Positions 48,558 to 60,314 of a DNA stretch of 64,000 nt are shown in pieces (the stretch's first letter is position 1; each line of letters starts with the position of its first letter). The notes beneath the pieces are model-generated. The model was not told the origin of the DNA. It ran no database searches and saw only the letters and a program-made list of their open reading frames with translations. The stretch comes from Distichodus sexfasciatus (Eukaryota > Chordata > Actinopteri > Characiformes > Distichodontidae): NCBI GenBank assembly GCA_032718565.1, contig JAVGVS010000532.1:124001-188000 (forward strand), written 5' to 3'. The translations under genes were made by a program, and so were the position numbers.

Positions 48558-51500
48558 ATGAGGTAAGCGGTGCTCTGCTTTGTTTAGATGCTGTTGGCTA
48601 CAGCATGTTTTTGTCTGTTTCTTGCGTTTTTGCACAAAACATGCACGCATTATAGAAACGTTGCCGTTGGGGCTCGTTCGCGTTGATCGATGCCGTCGCC
48701 GCTTTTTTTCAAACCCCACTTGCCACTGTGAATTCCAGGCGCGTACCGAGCCGGTGGCAACGCTGGGTGACTCGTTTAGTGTTGAAAGTCCGCTGATAAA
48801 CCCCCGGTGGAAATATAGCTCGCGTTGTTTGGCATTCCGAAGGCATTTTAAGTGCTGTTCTGCATCACTGCGCGCTCTCTCTTTCTCTCGCAAACACACC
48901 CCCATCTATGGCATCCTAATGCCAGTTGTTGCATTGCAGTAAGGCAGGCAGGCAGGCGGCGGTGGCAACGGCGAACGCGACCCGCTGCCTCGTTAAAACA
49001 CACTTATGCAACTTGCAGACTCAAACACACGGTCCGTGTAAACGTTGTGCTAACCGAGTGTTGATAGACTGACTGTCCTGTTTTTTTTTGGTCCAAAATC
49101 CTCTTATTTCAACGTTTGACATCAGGGTTGCGCAAATATATCGTTGCAGAATCGATGGCATATCGAACCATAACGTTACAACCTTTTTTCCGTTAAACAA
49201 AACAGTAAAATTTTGCCCTGGTACTTATTTGAATGACCTGACACAGTTTAATCACAACTTATGCTGGTGAGTCCATCTACAAAATCTGTTCAGTCTTTAT
49301 ATAATTATTTATCCGTCCATCCATCCATCTAGCCTGAGCGGCCCCTAGTTTGAGTTATAACTGTGTGTGAGAAAGAAAGAAAAAGAGAGAGATCAATGTG
49401 TTGGTCATTAAAGGCAAATGTGTTAAAGTGAACAGCTGTTGTGATTCACTACCTAAGAAGGGCATTTGGTCATGGCTGAATGCTGTGACCGTGGCTTTGA
49501 TCCTCCTACGAACACCGGGAATAAAGACACACACACACACACACTGACCGTTTTAAGACTGGAAACCAAACAAACATGCCGTGAAGCCAGATGTTGGCAT
49601 CCCTCAGTAAGAATTTGACCTGAACCGAAGGTAAAGATGGGATGGCTTCTTGGACTTTTTTCTTCATTAAACTCTTTGTCATACACTCAGAAACTCCCCT
49701 ATACGAAAATCACATTTACCACAAACCACTCCAGATGGATGTTTTAGTTTGTCTGGGTTGCCAGTCCTCGCACAAGCAAGTCTTTTCCACTTCATATATT
49801 TTCAGTCCCATCGTGTGATTGCTCAGTTCGATTCAGGGAGAACTTTGCCGTGTTAGACGTCCCACTGGGTTCGGTTTAGTTTCGCAGAACGTTTAATGTA
49901 ACTTTAGTAAATAAAAGCAACAAGAGCAATAAGAAATGGGGGAAAAGAGGAAAACGAATGACTGATTATCCACATGCTTAGAAATGTCCGTCGGAAAAGG
50001 AAAAAGTGCATGTTTCCTGTCTTTTTTTTTTTCATTTGGAAAACTGCTTTTTTCATTTTGGTTTTACGTTTGGATTACAGTGGGCGGCAGACGCTCTTTT
50101 CCCGAACGACGCACAATGGTTCTTTGTAGTCCACGACTGTTGTCTAACAAAGTTACCCACCTTAACAAACCCTGTTAGAGAAGTTTAGAGCATAGACAAC
50201 AAGAGTACACCAAAGAGCACAAGAGACGAACTGCTCTACTGTTCAGTTGGAATCGATTGATTCAAGTCTGATTGCTGTGTTCAGACACAGCCTTAATGAA
50301 TCGAATTCAAGAGACAAATACTCCGTAACTTAACACTCCTAAAATGTGCATGTTGTGTTCGTGTCCAGCCTTGTGTCCATGGGGGAAGTGTTGCATGGTT
50401 CCTAGTCTTATAGCAGGTGCGATTTGTGCTGGGAGTATGGCTTGAAGTTGCTCTTTTTTCCTCCCCATTTGTTGGGCTTTGTCAGATACTTGTCACTGCT
50501 GAATCTGTGTTTCCTGGGATGATTCAGAGCCATGAATCACACCACCAAAGGCTGGAAGTTGTGAATGGTGGGAATAAAGCGGGATTTGATTGACTATGTT
50601 GCCAGCGTGGAAAGTTACGGGGATTCCAACATTTTTGTCCGAATTTAAAGAAAACAAAAGCTTGAGGCCCAATGTTTGATATATACTTACATACATCCCA
50701 TGTAGAAGTCGTCCTTGTGACTTTCTCGGCCTGAAAGAGTTGACCCCAAATCCAGAAACTAAATATGACAAACCTTTGGTCATGGGTACAGTAAACAGAA
50801 AAGTCCAATTTGCACAAAATGCAGTCTGGCTGGTTTGGTATGAAGCAAAATGTCATCCAGTGTCATGCTGGCAGCTTTTAAAAGCCTGAAAATTCATACA
50901 CTGTTTCCAGGTAGAGCAAACCACGATACTTTAGGTCACACGCACCAATCTTTTCTTATGTTTTTTCACCATAACGTGCTGCTTAATTTGGAATGCTAAA
51001 ATGTTTAAAAAGTTTCACAGTTTTATACTGTTAAACATGTTTATTTGGTATTCAAAGTTTATTTAACCTTAAATTAAAATAATTTATAAACAAAATTTAT
51101 AAACTTGCTTTTTATAATTATAATTTGGGTGACGTAAGAGATGAACATGGGGAGAGATTCTATTAGGATATGTCTGTGATGGACACAAGATATCAGGGCC
51201 GCTATACTACTGTTCCTTTCTGCAGCGGGAAACAACAGACACTCGCAAGCACAAAAGCAAGTGCCTAAAACACTTATGTTTTGATTTAAGTCTCAGGTGA
51301 ACTTCTGCTTGTAATTTAGTTGCAACAAATACATTTTCCAAACATCACACAGCTGTAAGGCAAACTTTCCTTATGTGAAGTATTTTTGCATATATAACCT
51401 AAGATCTTGATGTGAGAGACAAAATGTGCCTCCAGATTTGAATTCAGCACACAGGATTTACTGTAGGACACATGAATTAGACCAAGTAGCAGACAGAAAA

Positions 51501-52364
51501 GATTTGTGATGCAGTGTAATGTACTGTTCTAAAGTGCTTTAGGCCAGCGTTTTTCCGATCCCAGTCCTCGCGGCCCACCTCTCTCCACGTATTCGGTATT
51601 TCCTGCACTGTCGCACGCTGGTCCTACGTTGCTTATTAGCTAATCAGTAGCATCAGTTTTGCTGTGGAAAGTCGAATCTGTGCAGAGCGGTGGTCCGTGA
51701 GGACTGGGATTGAGAAGCGCTGCTTTAGGCACTTGCTTTTGCGCTTGTGAGTGTTGGATGTTGTCTGCTGGTACGCTGTGAGCATCTTGTTTACGAGTTC
51801 AGTTTACAGCTTGCTGGTTAGTGAGAAACAGCTGTCATTCTGTTGCTGTGCAACAATACGTGTATCAAAATACCAGATTGTCACGAAACAGTATTATGCC
51901 TATAACTTAAAATCTGGACGTGCTAGAAAAGTTCTGAGTGCAGATTTGGATTCAACACAGTCGATTCCATGTAAATCACGTTTTACTTCCAGTAGCAAAA
52001 TCCTTGCTCGCCAGTGTAATCGATCGAGCCTACCCAATTCCACACAGTGCTTGTAGAGGTTATGCATCATTTCTACTATCAAAGATGTGATTAAGGATGG
52101 TTTTGAGGCAGCTGTTTTAATGGGATAAATGACACACCGACAAGACTGGCACAAGAAACTCTAACCTTTTGAGATCTCCGTCACTGTCACTGCAAGTCTT
52201 TGTTACCTTTTTTATATATTCCATCTCAACTCGGACAGCCTTTTCTGCTCCCACTCAGCCCTGTGGAAGAGCGTCTCTCCTTATTTGACTCCGACATCGA
52301 ATTGACCGTATTGTACTTTGAGGAGCAGCCAGCCAAAAAGAAATGCAATCAGGACCGGATTTGA
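48558..52364 (+). CDS. Candidate two-exon, 36-codon micro-ORF
   Basis: ATGAG (48558-48562) meets donor GTAAGC. An acceptor with a good pyrimidine tract (CTGCTCCCACTCAG) at 52258 opens on CCCTGTGGAAGAG. Joining completes AGC and gives an open frame starting MSPVEERLSLFDSDIELTVL and ending KKKCNQDRI, TGA at 52362-52364. The product would be 36 residues, acidic in front and basic at the end, with no signal peptide or membrane segment. I do not recognise it. It could instead be the N-terminus of a larger protein with another splice pattern, or chance. Confidence 0.3.
48943..51544. other. Putative first intron, no recognised gene
   Basis: Mixed-composition DNA. The block at about 50490-50880 is of even complexity and free of repeats I recognise. 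Confidence 0.35.
51545..51722. mobile_element. Small hAT-type element with perfect 8-bp duplication
   Basis: 178 bases, ends CAGCGTTTTTCCGATCCCAG and CTGGGATTGAGAAGCGCTG, flanked by CTTTAGGC on both sides (51537-51544 and 51723-51730). A partial relative lies near 25866-25905. Confidence 0.85.
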
Positions 52365-53011
52365 GCTTGTTGGATTATTGCTGATTCATGCGTTAGCGAA
52401 GACCTGCGACACGGTGCTTAAAAAAAAAAGAGACCTTATGTAACCTAGAGTCTGATCCCTCTGACTAGACATTTTTGCTCAGATTGGCCTTTGAAGATGA
52501 AGTGTGTGTGTATATATGTGTGTGTGTGTGTTTTCAGATGTTTTTCCCCTGTGTATTTAGGGTGCATCACTTTCCCAATTTTGCAGTTTCAACGCGACTC
52601 GGCAGCATCAGCAGGTGCTCCGTTGCAGCAGTCGAGAGGTCTAATTGTAGCCGAATTTTATGAAGGTAGACATAAAAAAAGGTTGCTGGTAATGACCATG
52701 TTAAGGCCACAAAGGCTTTTGAGGTGCACAGAATAGTGCTGTTAAGGTACCATCAAGCATTTTTCATGAATAAGTATATTTAAATATGTCCGTGCTGATT
52801 GGACGAGTGGTAACGGAAACTCCCGCACAATCATACAAAATCCACATTGTACAATGTGAATGTAATGAAAATATTCCGATTTTTATTGTTACAGAGTATT
52901 CCATTTTTAACAGATTAAACAGGCTTAGGACCTAACCCTTGAAAAAGTTTGAATAAGTAAAAAGCACCACAAATATGAGATTCCAATAGTTGTCCCAAAA
53001 ATTTGTGACTT

Positions 53012-53232
53012 AAAGCAAATGATTACTTGTCATTGTGAACACACCACAACATGGAGAACCTCTGAGTTTGACCTATCTGTGAAGGAGCAGTGGGCAGCTT
53101 TTTGGCAGCGCCCAGGAAGCAGTACTTGGGGACACTACGTTTTTGGTCGTGAGTGCCTTCGTGGTACCTTTACTGGTCCGGGAGTTGAACCAGCGACCTT
53201 CCGATTGCACTCCCTAACTGCTACGCAGCCAA
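53012..53232 (-). repeat. tRNA-derived SINE, family A
   Basis: Copy with GTGAAGGAGCAGTGGGCAGC and GGGAGTTGAACCAGCGACC. Confidence 0.7.
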
Positions 53233-53437
53233 ATGCTTTACTCAGAAGACTAGGTCAGCTGTAAGTAGTCAAGAAAGTCGATGACCTTGTATAAATTAGG
53301 GCGTTACAGAAGAGCGACGGATGACCTTGTTGCAGCCGAGAGGCGACTACATTCATTTGGCAGCATTCTGCTTTTAAGTCAAACACAAAATAACGCAGCG
53401 AAAGATGCCAATTTTGAGGGAAGCGAATACGAAAAAG

Positions 53438-53770
53438 GGGTGGTGGTGCTCTAGTGGTTATAATTCTCACCTCTGAAGCAAGAGCTTGTGGGTTTATGGG
53501 TTCTACCTCCAGCTCTACCACCACTGGCTCCTGTGTTGACCTTTAACCCTAAATAACAGAGACACTACCCACTGGAGCAATTTAGGGGTTAAAGATATTG
53601 CTGAGGGATCCAGTGGTTTTAGTGCAGGAGGTAGAACCCACAACCCCTTGGTCCAGAGGTGAGTATTATGACTAGAACACCACCATCACCACCACCACCG
53701 GGTCCCTGAACAAGGCCCTTAACCCTAAATTGCTCCAGGGTGTCGTGTCCCTCTAATTAGATTTGAGATT
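53438..53770. repeat. Two family-B SINEs, head to head
   Basis: A plus copy (TGGTGCTCTAGTGGTTATAA head) runs to about 53590 and is followed by a copy whose head region reads inverted (ACCTCTGGACCAAGGGG-type on the minus strand), then another CCTGAACAAGGCCCTTAACC stretch. Confidence 0.55.
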
Positions 53771-53789
53771 TTTCAATGATGCAAATTCG

Positions 53790-54190
53790 TGTGATGATGC
53801 TCTTGTCATATTTCCGATAGTCCTGGTGTTTCGAGATGCCAACAGCATTCAGTTGTCACCATTTTTAATCCTTAGCCTGTCTCGGAAAGGCACATGGCGT
53901 GCGTCCTCGCTGACCCCGACCCGTCTCCATCAGGACGGAAGGGCAGATTTACCATTATTGATGTGACATTTGGGCTCATTGACTTCCAGATTGTTTGGAG
54001 TCCGCACAAGCTTGGCATTAATGAGGGCTTGCTCGTGTGTAGCAGTTTGATGACGATGCAGAGAAAATCTTCCAAACTCGTAATTTTACCTCTTATGGAG
54101 ACACACCATACCATCTTCATGAATGTAACATTAAAACGACTGTGACATTTACTGGAACTCCACGTCTTGAAAACGACAGTCAAGTTTTAG
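53790..54190. other. Complex unique island, possible conserved noncoding element
   Basis: About 400 bases of balanced composition with no repeat I recognise, including TTACCATTATTGATGTGACA. Open frames exist on both strands but none resembles a protein I know. Confidence 0.3.
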
Positions 54191-54224
54191 GCGTTTCGTT
54201 TTTCTCAAGCATCACCTTGAGATT

Positions 54225-54472
54225 ATGCGGCAGTTGGTAGCGTAACGGTTGGGGAGTTGGCCTTGTGATCGAAGGGCCACCGTTTCAAGTCCCCGACTGG
54301 TAAAGATGTGACTGAGGTACTCATGAGCAAGGTACTGTCCCCAAGCATGGCCTCTGGGGGTCTGCACGTGAGCTGCCCACTGCTCTTTCACGGATGGGTC
54401 AAATGCAGAGGCCACATTTCGTTGTGGTGTGTTCACAATGACGAACAATCGCTCACGTTTACTATGAACTGT
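54225..54472 (+). repeat. tRNA-derived SINE, family A, plus orientation
   Basis: Reads in the Pol III direction: GGCAGTTGGTAGCGTAACGG (A box-like), GTTTCAAGTCC (B box-like), then GGTACTCATGAGCAAGGTAC. It is the only family-A copy in this orientation that I see clearly. Confidence 0.75.
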
Positions 54473-54521
54473 ATTTTTATGGTAGCGTTAAGCAAAAGGT
54501 GACTTTTGCAAAGTCTGAAGG

Positions 54522-55181
54522 TAGGGCTGGGCGATATGTCATAATAATAATAATAATAATAATAACTGTCTGTAGCGTGCAGTCAGTCACAAAACCAGAA
54601 GCCATCGGCCAGTAGGATTTGCAGGCAGAAATTGCCAATACCCTGCCCCCAAACTGCCAAAACCCGCCCCTTTCAAACCGCGCCCACAGAAATCTCAGTC
54701 GAGCAAAAAAGCCGCTCGTCTGTAATCTACTTTGCGCGCGAGGACATTTAACACATCCACAGTTAACACAGTTTGCGCGCAATATTATCACAACCGCGCA
54801 CTCGATTCTTAATTTTGTGCTCTCGAGTTTCACATTTGCGCTCGCGACTTTGAAATTTACGCCCGCGGAATTTTTGCGGCAAGCCATTTTGCGCGCTGTA
54901 GTTTTGGCACTGATGTGAAGCCGTAGGCGGGGGAGCGAGCAGGGAAGCGAAACACCGAAGCGGTACAAAACGCGCATGCGCTAGAGTTTTCTGGACGGGT
55001 CGGGGAGCGAGCTGTCTGCTTTGACGGGGCGGAAAAGCAAAACTGGAAAGCGAAGTACATGCTGTCTGTTTAACAATAACGTTAGGATTTATACTCGATG
55101 GTCACGATATAGTCATTTACTACATCGCACGTGGAACAAGCCGAGATACCTCGCGTATATTGGATATATCGCCCACCCCTA
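54522..55181. mobile_element. Non-autonomous hAT-like element, relative of 13524-14495
   Basis: 660 bases, ends TAGGGCTGGGCGATAT and ATATCGCCCACCCCTA. The flanking 8-mers TCTGAAGG and CCTGAAGG match at 7 of 8. The outer right part is the inverse of the left part of the 13524 element. It holds an (ATA)n run at the left. Confidence 0.75.
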
Positions 55182-55639
55182 CCTGAAGGTACATATACTG
55201 TATATATGGCCTTTGTCAGGCAGTATGCATTTTTCCAGAATTAAAATGTGCATGGAGCATGGATTGGTCAGTTGGGACACAGTTGGGACTCAACGTTTTC
55301 CTGCTCATTTTACTACTACCATTTTTGTGAACAGAGAGGTCAGGATTAGGGATGTTCCAATACAGATACAGATCCCTGGACTCTGGGTGTGGGCCAAAGC
55401 TGAGTACTGACTCGATACCAAACTGATTTCCTAACCTCGCAAAAGAATAGCAAATATCTTTATATCTTTATGTGGAAAAATATTTGTTATTCAATAATAA
55501 ATTAGCTAAAAACTTTTTATGCAAAAATTGGTCAGGAATTAAAAATCTGAGTTAAAAACAAACACAAAATAAAATAAATAACACTTGATTAATGACAATT
55601 TTAGTCGAATAAATAGCCCCACAAATTCATTCAGTGATC

Positions 55640-56000
55640 AGTGCATCCTATGTCGCAGGCAAAATTTGGGCAGGGTCTCCGAGATTTTGTTGGGACATCT
55701 TGCATTAGAAACACAAGAAGTGCAAGAAGAGATGGACATGTTTACCTCCAGTTTCAGCTTGATTCCACTTTCAGGGAAGCGTCTCATGTTTGCGTCACGT
55801 GAGCCGAGCCTCTCTGGCCGTGAGGGGAGTAAAGCCGCTGACCCGTCCCACACTATCCCTCTGCTGCTCTGGGCCAGATGTGCACGTGAGCCTGCAATGG
55901 GATTAACTTGTGGCGTTCTGTTTTTGTGAGGCTGAGCCGGAGTGCAACGACAGACCGGAGAAGCTGCAGGGATGTGATCTAAGGATGTTTGTGATGATGG
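55640..56000. other. Complex unique island, possible conserved noncoding element
   Basis: Balanced composition, both strands open over 110-160 codons, with no family motif in either translation. Contains TGCGTCACGTGAGC (a CACGTGA E-box-like core). Confidence 0.3.
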
Positions 56001-56359
56001 TTCTGATAAACAGAATGCATAAAATTTTGCCCATTCATAGCATCTTATTTGCAAGCCCAAGGTGAGCCTCCACTTAGAGTTTCGGAACACGTAGCCCTGC
56101 AGGGGTGAGATTACTAAAGGAAAGCGCACTCTCCACCTGTAGTGAGATCCTGCTGGTTTAAAAAAAGATTAAAAAAGTAAGCATCTACTAACCATGACTC
56201 ATCAGCTCCAGGAATAAAAAAATGATGAGTTGCTTCTCCGTGAGTCAAAACAACAACTGTTCTCAAGTGTGAAAAACACATGTGAACGAAGCAGAGCAGG
56301 AGATAGCCTGCGGGTGCTGTTTATGCTTTCACAACGTCTCTTTATTCATGAAGAATTGA

Positions 56360-56567
56360 GTGAGGGAGTGATTATTTGTCGTTGTGAACACAGCACAGCA
56401 CACAGTGCGCCACAACCAAATGTGACCTCTGCATTTGACCAATCCGTGAAGGAGCACTGGGCAGCTGACATGGGCAGCAACCGGGGACCAGTGCTTGGGG
56501 ACGGTACGGGATTCAAACTGGTGACCTTTCGATCACAGGTCGAACGCCGTAACCGTTACACTACTAG
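56360..56567 (-). repeat. tRNA-derived SINE, family A
   Basis: Copy lacking the CATGAGTACCTCAGTGG segment between GACGGTAC and the B box. Confidence 0.7.
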
Positions 56568-56989
56568 ATTAGACCTTCCACCCCTGCACTCTTCACACCT
56601 TTAAGCCAACAATGGCCATGGTTATACTGGACCCGGTGCTCACGTCTTTGTTCCATGAGGCAGTCGTCGTAAAATTTACCTTCGCGCCAACGTCATTTCC
56701 TAAATACTGGGACAGTTTCCGCGGGCAGTGGAAATGGAACGGTTAGGGAGATACTCCCCTAATGGAATGTTTGCTAGCTCAAGTCCCAGACAGGTGAAGG
56801 CAACCCTGAGGTTCCTGGAAGCGAGTTGTCCCCAAGCATGTCGGCTACTCACGGCTCCCAAAAGGATGAGTTATGTGCTGTGCTGTGCAGATGATCTAGT
56901 TCTGGAGGTAGGATGTAGCTGGACTTGACCTCACAACCTCTTGGTCTGCACTTGAGTATACCACCATTGACCACCATCACCACATAAAG

Positions 56990-57216
56990 TGAAAGTGAGT
57001 GATTATTTGTTAATGGTAACACAGCACAGCACACAGTGCACCACAACGAAATGCAACCTCTGAATTTGACCCATCCGTGAAGGAGCAGTGGGCCGGTGAC
57101 CTGGGCAGCGGCTGGTAAATGGTGCTAGGGGACGGTACCTTGCTCATAAGCGCCTCAGTGGTACCTTTACTGGTCCGAGATTCAAACCGGCGACCTGCCG
57201 ATCACTACCAACGGCA
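56990..57216 (-). repeat. tRNA-derived SINE, family A
   Basis: Near-complete copy (CCATCCGTGAAGGAGCAGTG, GGTACCTTGCTCATAAGCGC). Confidence 0.75.
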
Positions 57217-57279
57217 CCTTGTGTGTGTGTTGATATTGTGAGATTCCTCACTAAACACTTGAGCGCTTGAGTGTAAAGA

Positions 57280-57905
57280 CGACAAATTACCCAGTCCTGC
57301 TTTGGCACCCATTAGGACGTTTCTGTTTGTCCAGATTATGGGCACGCTGTAATGTGATCCAACCACCAAAGACGCTTGTTAATGCCAACCTTGAGCAGAG
57401 CCACTGTGAAGTGGTTGAAACTGTGGACGGTTTGTTGCACAGAAGGTGGGTTTCCTGATGTCCTTGGGTTATTGCTTTTGTGAAAGTCATTTTGTAACTG
57501 ATTAATGGCGCTTGCAAACCTCCAGGCACTCCGTCGCAAGTGGCCTTTCTAGAAACAGAGCACAAAACACTTCTACTTCCTTCCCTCCTAAATCGCTGGA
57601 CTCTCATCTCAGCCACCAGACTTCTTTACGCCGCAAAGCAAGGATCTGTTTTCAGTGCTCGGGCGACCATTGCTAAGGAGCTTAAAGGCAGTGTGTGGAG
57701 CATGCGTTATACTGTAAGAAGGAGGATATGGATAATTATTTCACCACTTGTAGGCTGTCAAGTGTGCAAACAGCTCTGCATAGAATCGCAGCAGTTTACA
57801 CACTTGCTCCAGATTCAGTGAGCACAACAAGAGGTGTACTGATCCAAGCTTTTCATGATACTTCCTGCCAAGGAGGTACCTGAACTTTGGATGTGACCTG
57901 AAGCC
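57280..57905. other. Unassigned complex sequence
   Basis: Open frames of 93 and 109 codons lie on the two strands. I recognise no protein family and no splice pair, so this may be noncoding or an old repeat. Confidence 0.3.
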
Positions 57906-58063
57906 AGTGTTCCGTTAATACTTTCCATGTCTCACTTTGTTGAGGAGACTGATCATTCGTTTACTTGGAAGGAAACATCAGGCTTGCTTTAAACATTGCT
58001 TTCTAAACATTGCAAAGCAAAAAAAGATCTGCCCAAAAGATCTGCCAATTGTTGCTACAGTGT

Positions 58064-58200
58064 TTATAACTTGTAGCATTTAGCAGGCGCTCTTTTCCAG
58101 AGCGACTTTCATTTCCTTATTACTGGAACAGTCTCCCTGGAGCAACTTGGAGTGAAGGCCCTTGTTTCAGGAACCAATCTTGCTTCCTGAACATGGAACC
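58064..58200 (-). repeat. tRNA-derived SINE, family B (tail side)
   Basis: Inverse tail TTTAGCAGGCGCTCTTTTCC and GAGCAACTTGGAGTGAAGGC. Confidence 0.6.
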
Positions 58201-58378
58201 CCCAATATTATGGCCACCAGCACAGGGTTTCAGTTGCAGGAACACTGCACCTTCACAGCCAGACTGATGTGCCAAGTTGACACTGATATGATCTGTTGGG
58301 ACAAGATCTTCAAACCATGCACCAAACTACTTCTTCCCAATGGTACAAAACTGCTACACACCAAGACGTTGTGGGTTT

Positions 58379-58668
58379 TAGGGCTGCAATTAACGATTAT
58401 TTTGTTAATCGATTAATCTGACAATCATGTTTTCGATTAATTGATTATTAGTCAGATAAAAAGAAAAGAACTTTCATTTCCAAGGGTTTTTAATAAACCA
58501 AACTGTCTTTTTCTGTTTTTCTTTCTATATTTATTTTTTACTCTCAAACGCTATAAAAGGGGAAGATACATCTAATGACATAGTCCCAACTAATCGAATT
58601 TTAAATGAGTTGCCAACTATCTTAATAATCGATTTAACCTATGTAATCGATTAGTTGTTGCAGCTCTA
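58379..58668. mobile_element. hAT-type MITE with perfect 8-bp duplication
   Basis: 290 bases, ends TAGGGCTGCAATTAACGATT and ATTAGTTGTTGCAGCTCTA, flanked by GTGGGTTT on both sides (58371-58378 and 58669-58676). It is inserted within a family-B SINE whose remainder continues at 58677-58750. Confidence 0.88.
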
Positions 58669-58810
58669 GTGGGTTTAAATCCGGCTCAGATCCTACCTCC
58701 AGCACTACCACCATTTCGTCCTCTGAGCAAGACCACTCTACAAATTTCTTTGGAATAAGCTGAAGTATATTCTCATTTACGTTCAAACTGTGTCATTCTA
58801 TACTTTAAGA

Positions 58811-58955
58811 AAGGGGCGTCCAGTTCCAGTCCTGGAGGGCCGGCATCTGGGAAGTTTTCTAACACCTTGTCTCAAATGGAAGCTGACTCACCAGGTATGA
58901 CGGAAGTCCTCCAGGATATCGGCCCTCCAGGACCAGAACTGGACACGTCTGTTCT
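58811..58955. repeat. Small palindromic repeat
   Basis: CCAGTTCCAGTCCTGGAGGG at the left and CCCTCCAGGACCAGAACTGG at the right are inverse copies. Confidence 0.7.
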
Positions 58956-59011
58956 AAGCCCCTAGTTTTTATCCTGCTTTTAACAGCTTTTTTTTTTTTT
59001 TTTTTACATTA

Positions 59012-59165
59012 ACAGCATCGAGCAGACTCTTATCCAGAGCAACTGCCCTTTCCTAATTACCCTGATGGTTTCACTGGAGTGCTTGGGGTTAGGGGCCTTG
59101 CTCAGGAGCCCAATAATGGTTTTTGGGATTCAAACTCCCTTATGATCACCAGCATAGGGTTTGAG
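59012..59165 (-). repeat. tRNA-derived SINE, family B
   Basis: Inverse tail (AGCAGACTCTTATCCAGAGC) and body (TTGGGGTTAGGGGCCTTGCT). Confidence 0.65.
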
Positions 59166-59224
59166 TCACTCGTCCCAACAGATCTTTTTTAAAATCTGTT
59201 TTACAGCAGATTGAGAATAACAAC

Positions 59225-59440
59225 TGGTGGTGGTGGTGGTGGTGGTCTAGTGGTAGGATACTTGCCTACGAGCCAAGAGGTTGCGGGTTCGAGTTTGGCT
59301 GTATCCCAACTTCAGCACTACTGCAGTTGAGGCCGCTAAGCAGGGCATTTTACCGCAAATTGCTCTAGAGAGACTGTCGCTGTAATTAGAAAATGGAAGT
59401 GTCTCTGGATGAAGGGCGTCTTCTCAATACTGCGAAGTAC
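59225..59440 (+). repeat. tRNA-derived SINE, family B
   Basis: (GGT)n start, GGTCTAGTGGTAGGATACTT head, GCGGGTTCGAGTT B box, then a body diverging to GTGTCTCTGGATGAAGGGCG. Confidence 0.7.
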
Positions 59441-59529
59441 AATAGAAGCAACAAATAGCCACGGGAATTTGTATTTAATGGCAACCCAAAGCTCAAGCTC
59501 GGGTGAAATCTTTCAGGGTAGTACTTCAA

Positions 59530-59960
59530 CGAGAAAACATTCCTCGTGGAGCTCCCAGTGCCCTAGATAATAAACTGCTCTGAATAAACATTTCCCCTTT
59601 TGTCTGCCCAACAATGGTGCGCCGGACCCCTGAAAACGGATCGTTTGACACCGGTTTCAAAACCTTCCTTAGCCAAGAAAAAAATATTGCTTTTGTAACC
59701 ATTCAGCTCACTGACCCAGTCCTCGTGAAAGGGGGGTGTGGGGGGAAAAAAGAAGAAGAGCCGGTCTGAAACAAAGTGCCAGAGTCCTGCATAAATTCTC
59801 CGTTGGCTGTGCCTTCCAAAACCAGTGGGAACTGCCTGGACAGTTCGGAACAAATTAGTGAGAGTCGGTGTGATCAGGCGTAACTGCGCCAACGAAGATG
59901 CCCCCACCAAGCCCTCATTCGGCATTCGTTCTCATTGATTTGCTCGTTTTTGTTGGTAGA
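59530..59960. other. Complex unique island, possible conserved noncoding element
   Basis: About 400 bases of balanced composition between SINE copies. A 120-codon frame on the minus strand shows no family motif. Low-repeat character suggests constraint, but I cannot align it. Confidence 0.3.
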
Positions 59961-60001
59961 GCTGCTCTGTGGGATAACTACTTGACAACTGTGGTCTCTT
60001 G

Positions 60002-60314
60002 TAGAGGTCGACCAATATTGGTTTTTCAGGGCCGATATCGATACCGATCATTGCTAGTGTGAGTGTGGTGAGAGTGACATCAAGGCCTCAGCGTTGATTG
60101 GCTACTACTCATGTGAGATATAGCTAATCAGAGACTGTTGTGGGCGGGACGATAAATGAAGTAGCGAGTCGAGAGCAAACGGCACAGAGAGAAGAGACGA
60201 TAGTGGAGCTACAGTAGCGCAATTACTTAATGTCGGCGATTGTCAAAATTAAACCCCCATAACGATAATCAGCAAAATGCCTAATATCGGGCCCCGATAA
60301 TCAGTTGACCCTTA
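60002..60314. mobile_element. hAT-type MITE with perfect 8-bp duplication
   Basis: 313 bases, ends TAGAGGTCGACCAATATTGG and GATAATCAGTTGACCCTTA, flanked by GTCTCTTG on both sides (59994-60001 and 60315-60322). Confidence 0.88.

Noticed and set aside
48327..48905. 192-codon minus-strand frame across the CpG-rich block
   Set aside because: No family resemblance, and it overlaps promoter-like sequence and A/T runs. It stays open probably by GC content.
54477..54977. 166-codon minus-strand frame
   Set aside because: Lies inside the hAT-like element at 54522-55181. It has no transposase motif and the relative at 13524 does not keep it open.
59563..59925. 120-codon minus-strand frame
   Set aside because: No recognisable motif or splice context. 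Kept only as a possible noncoding island.
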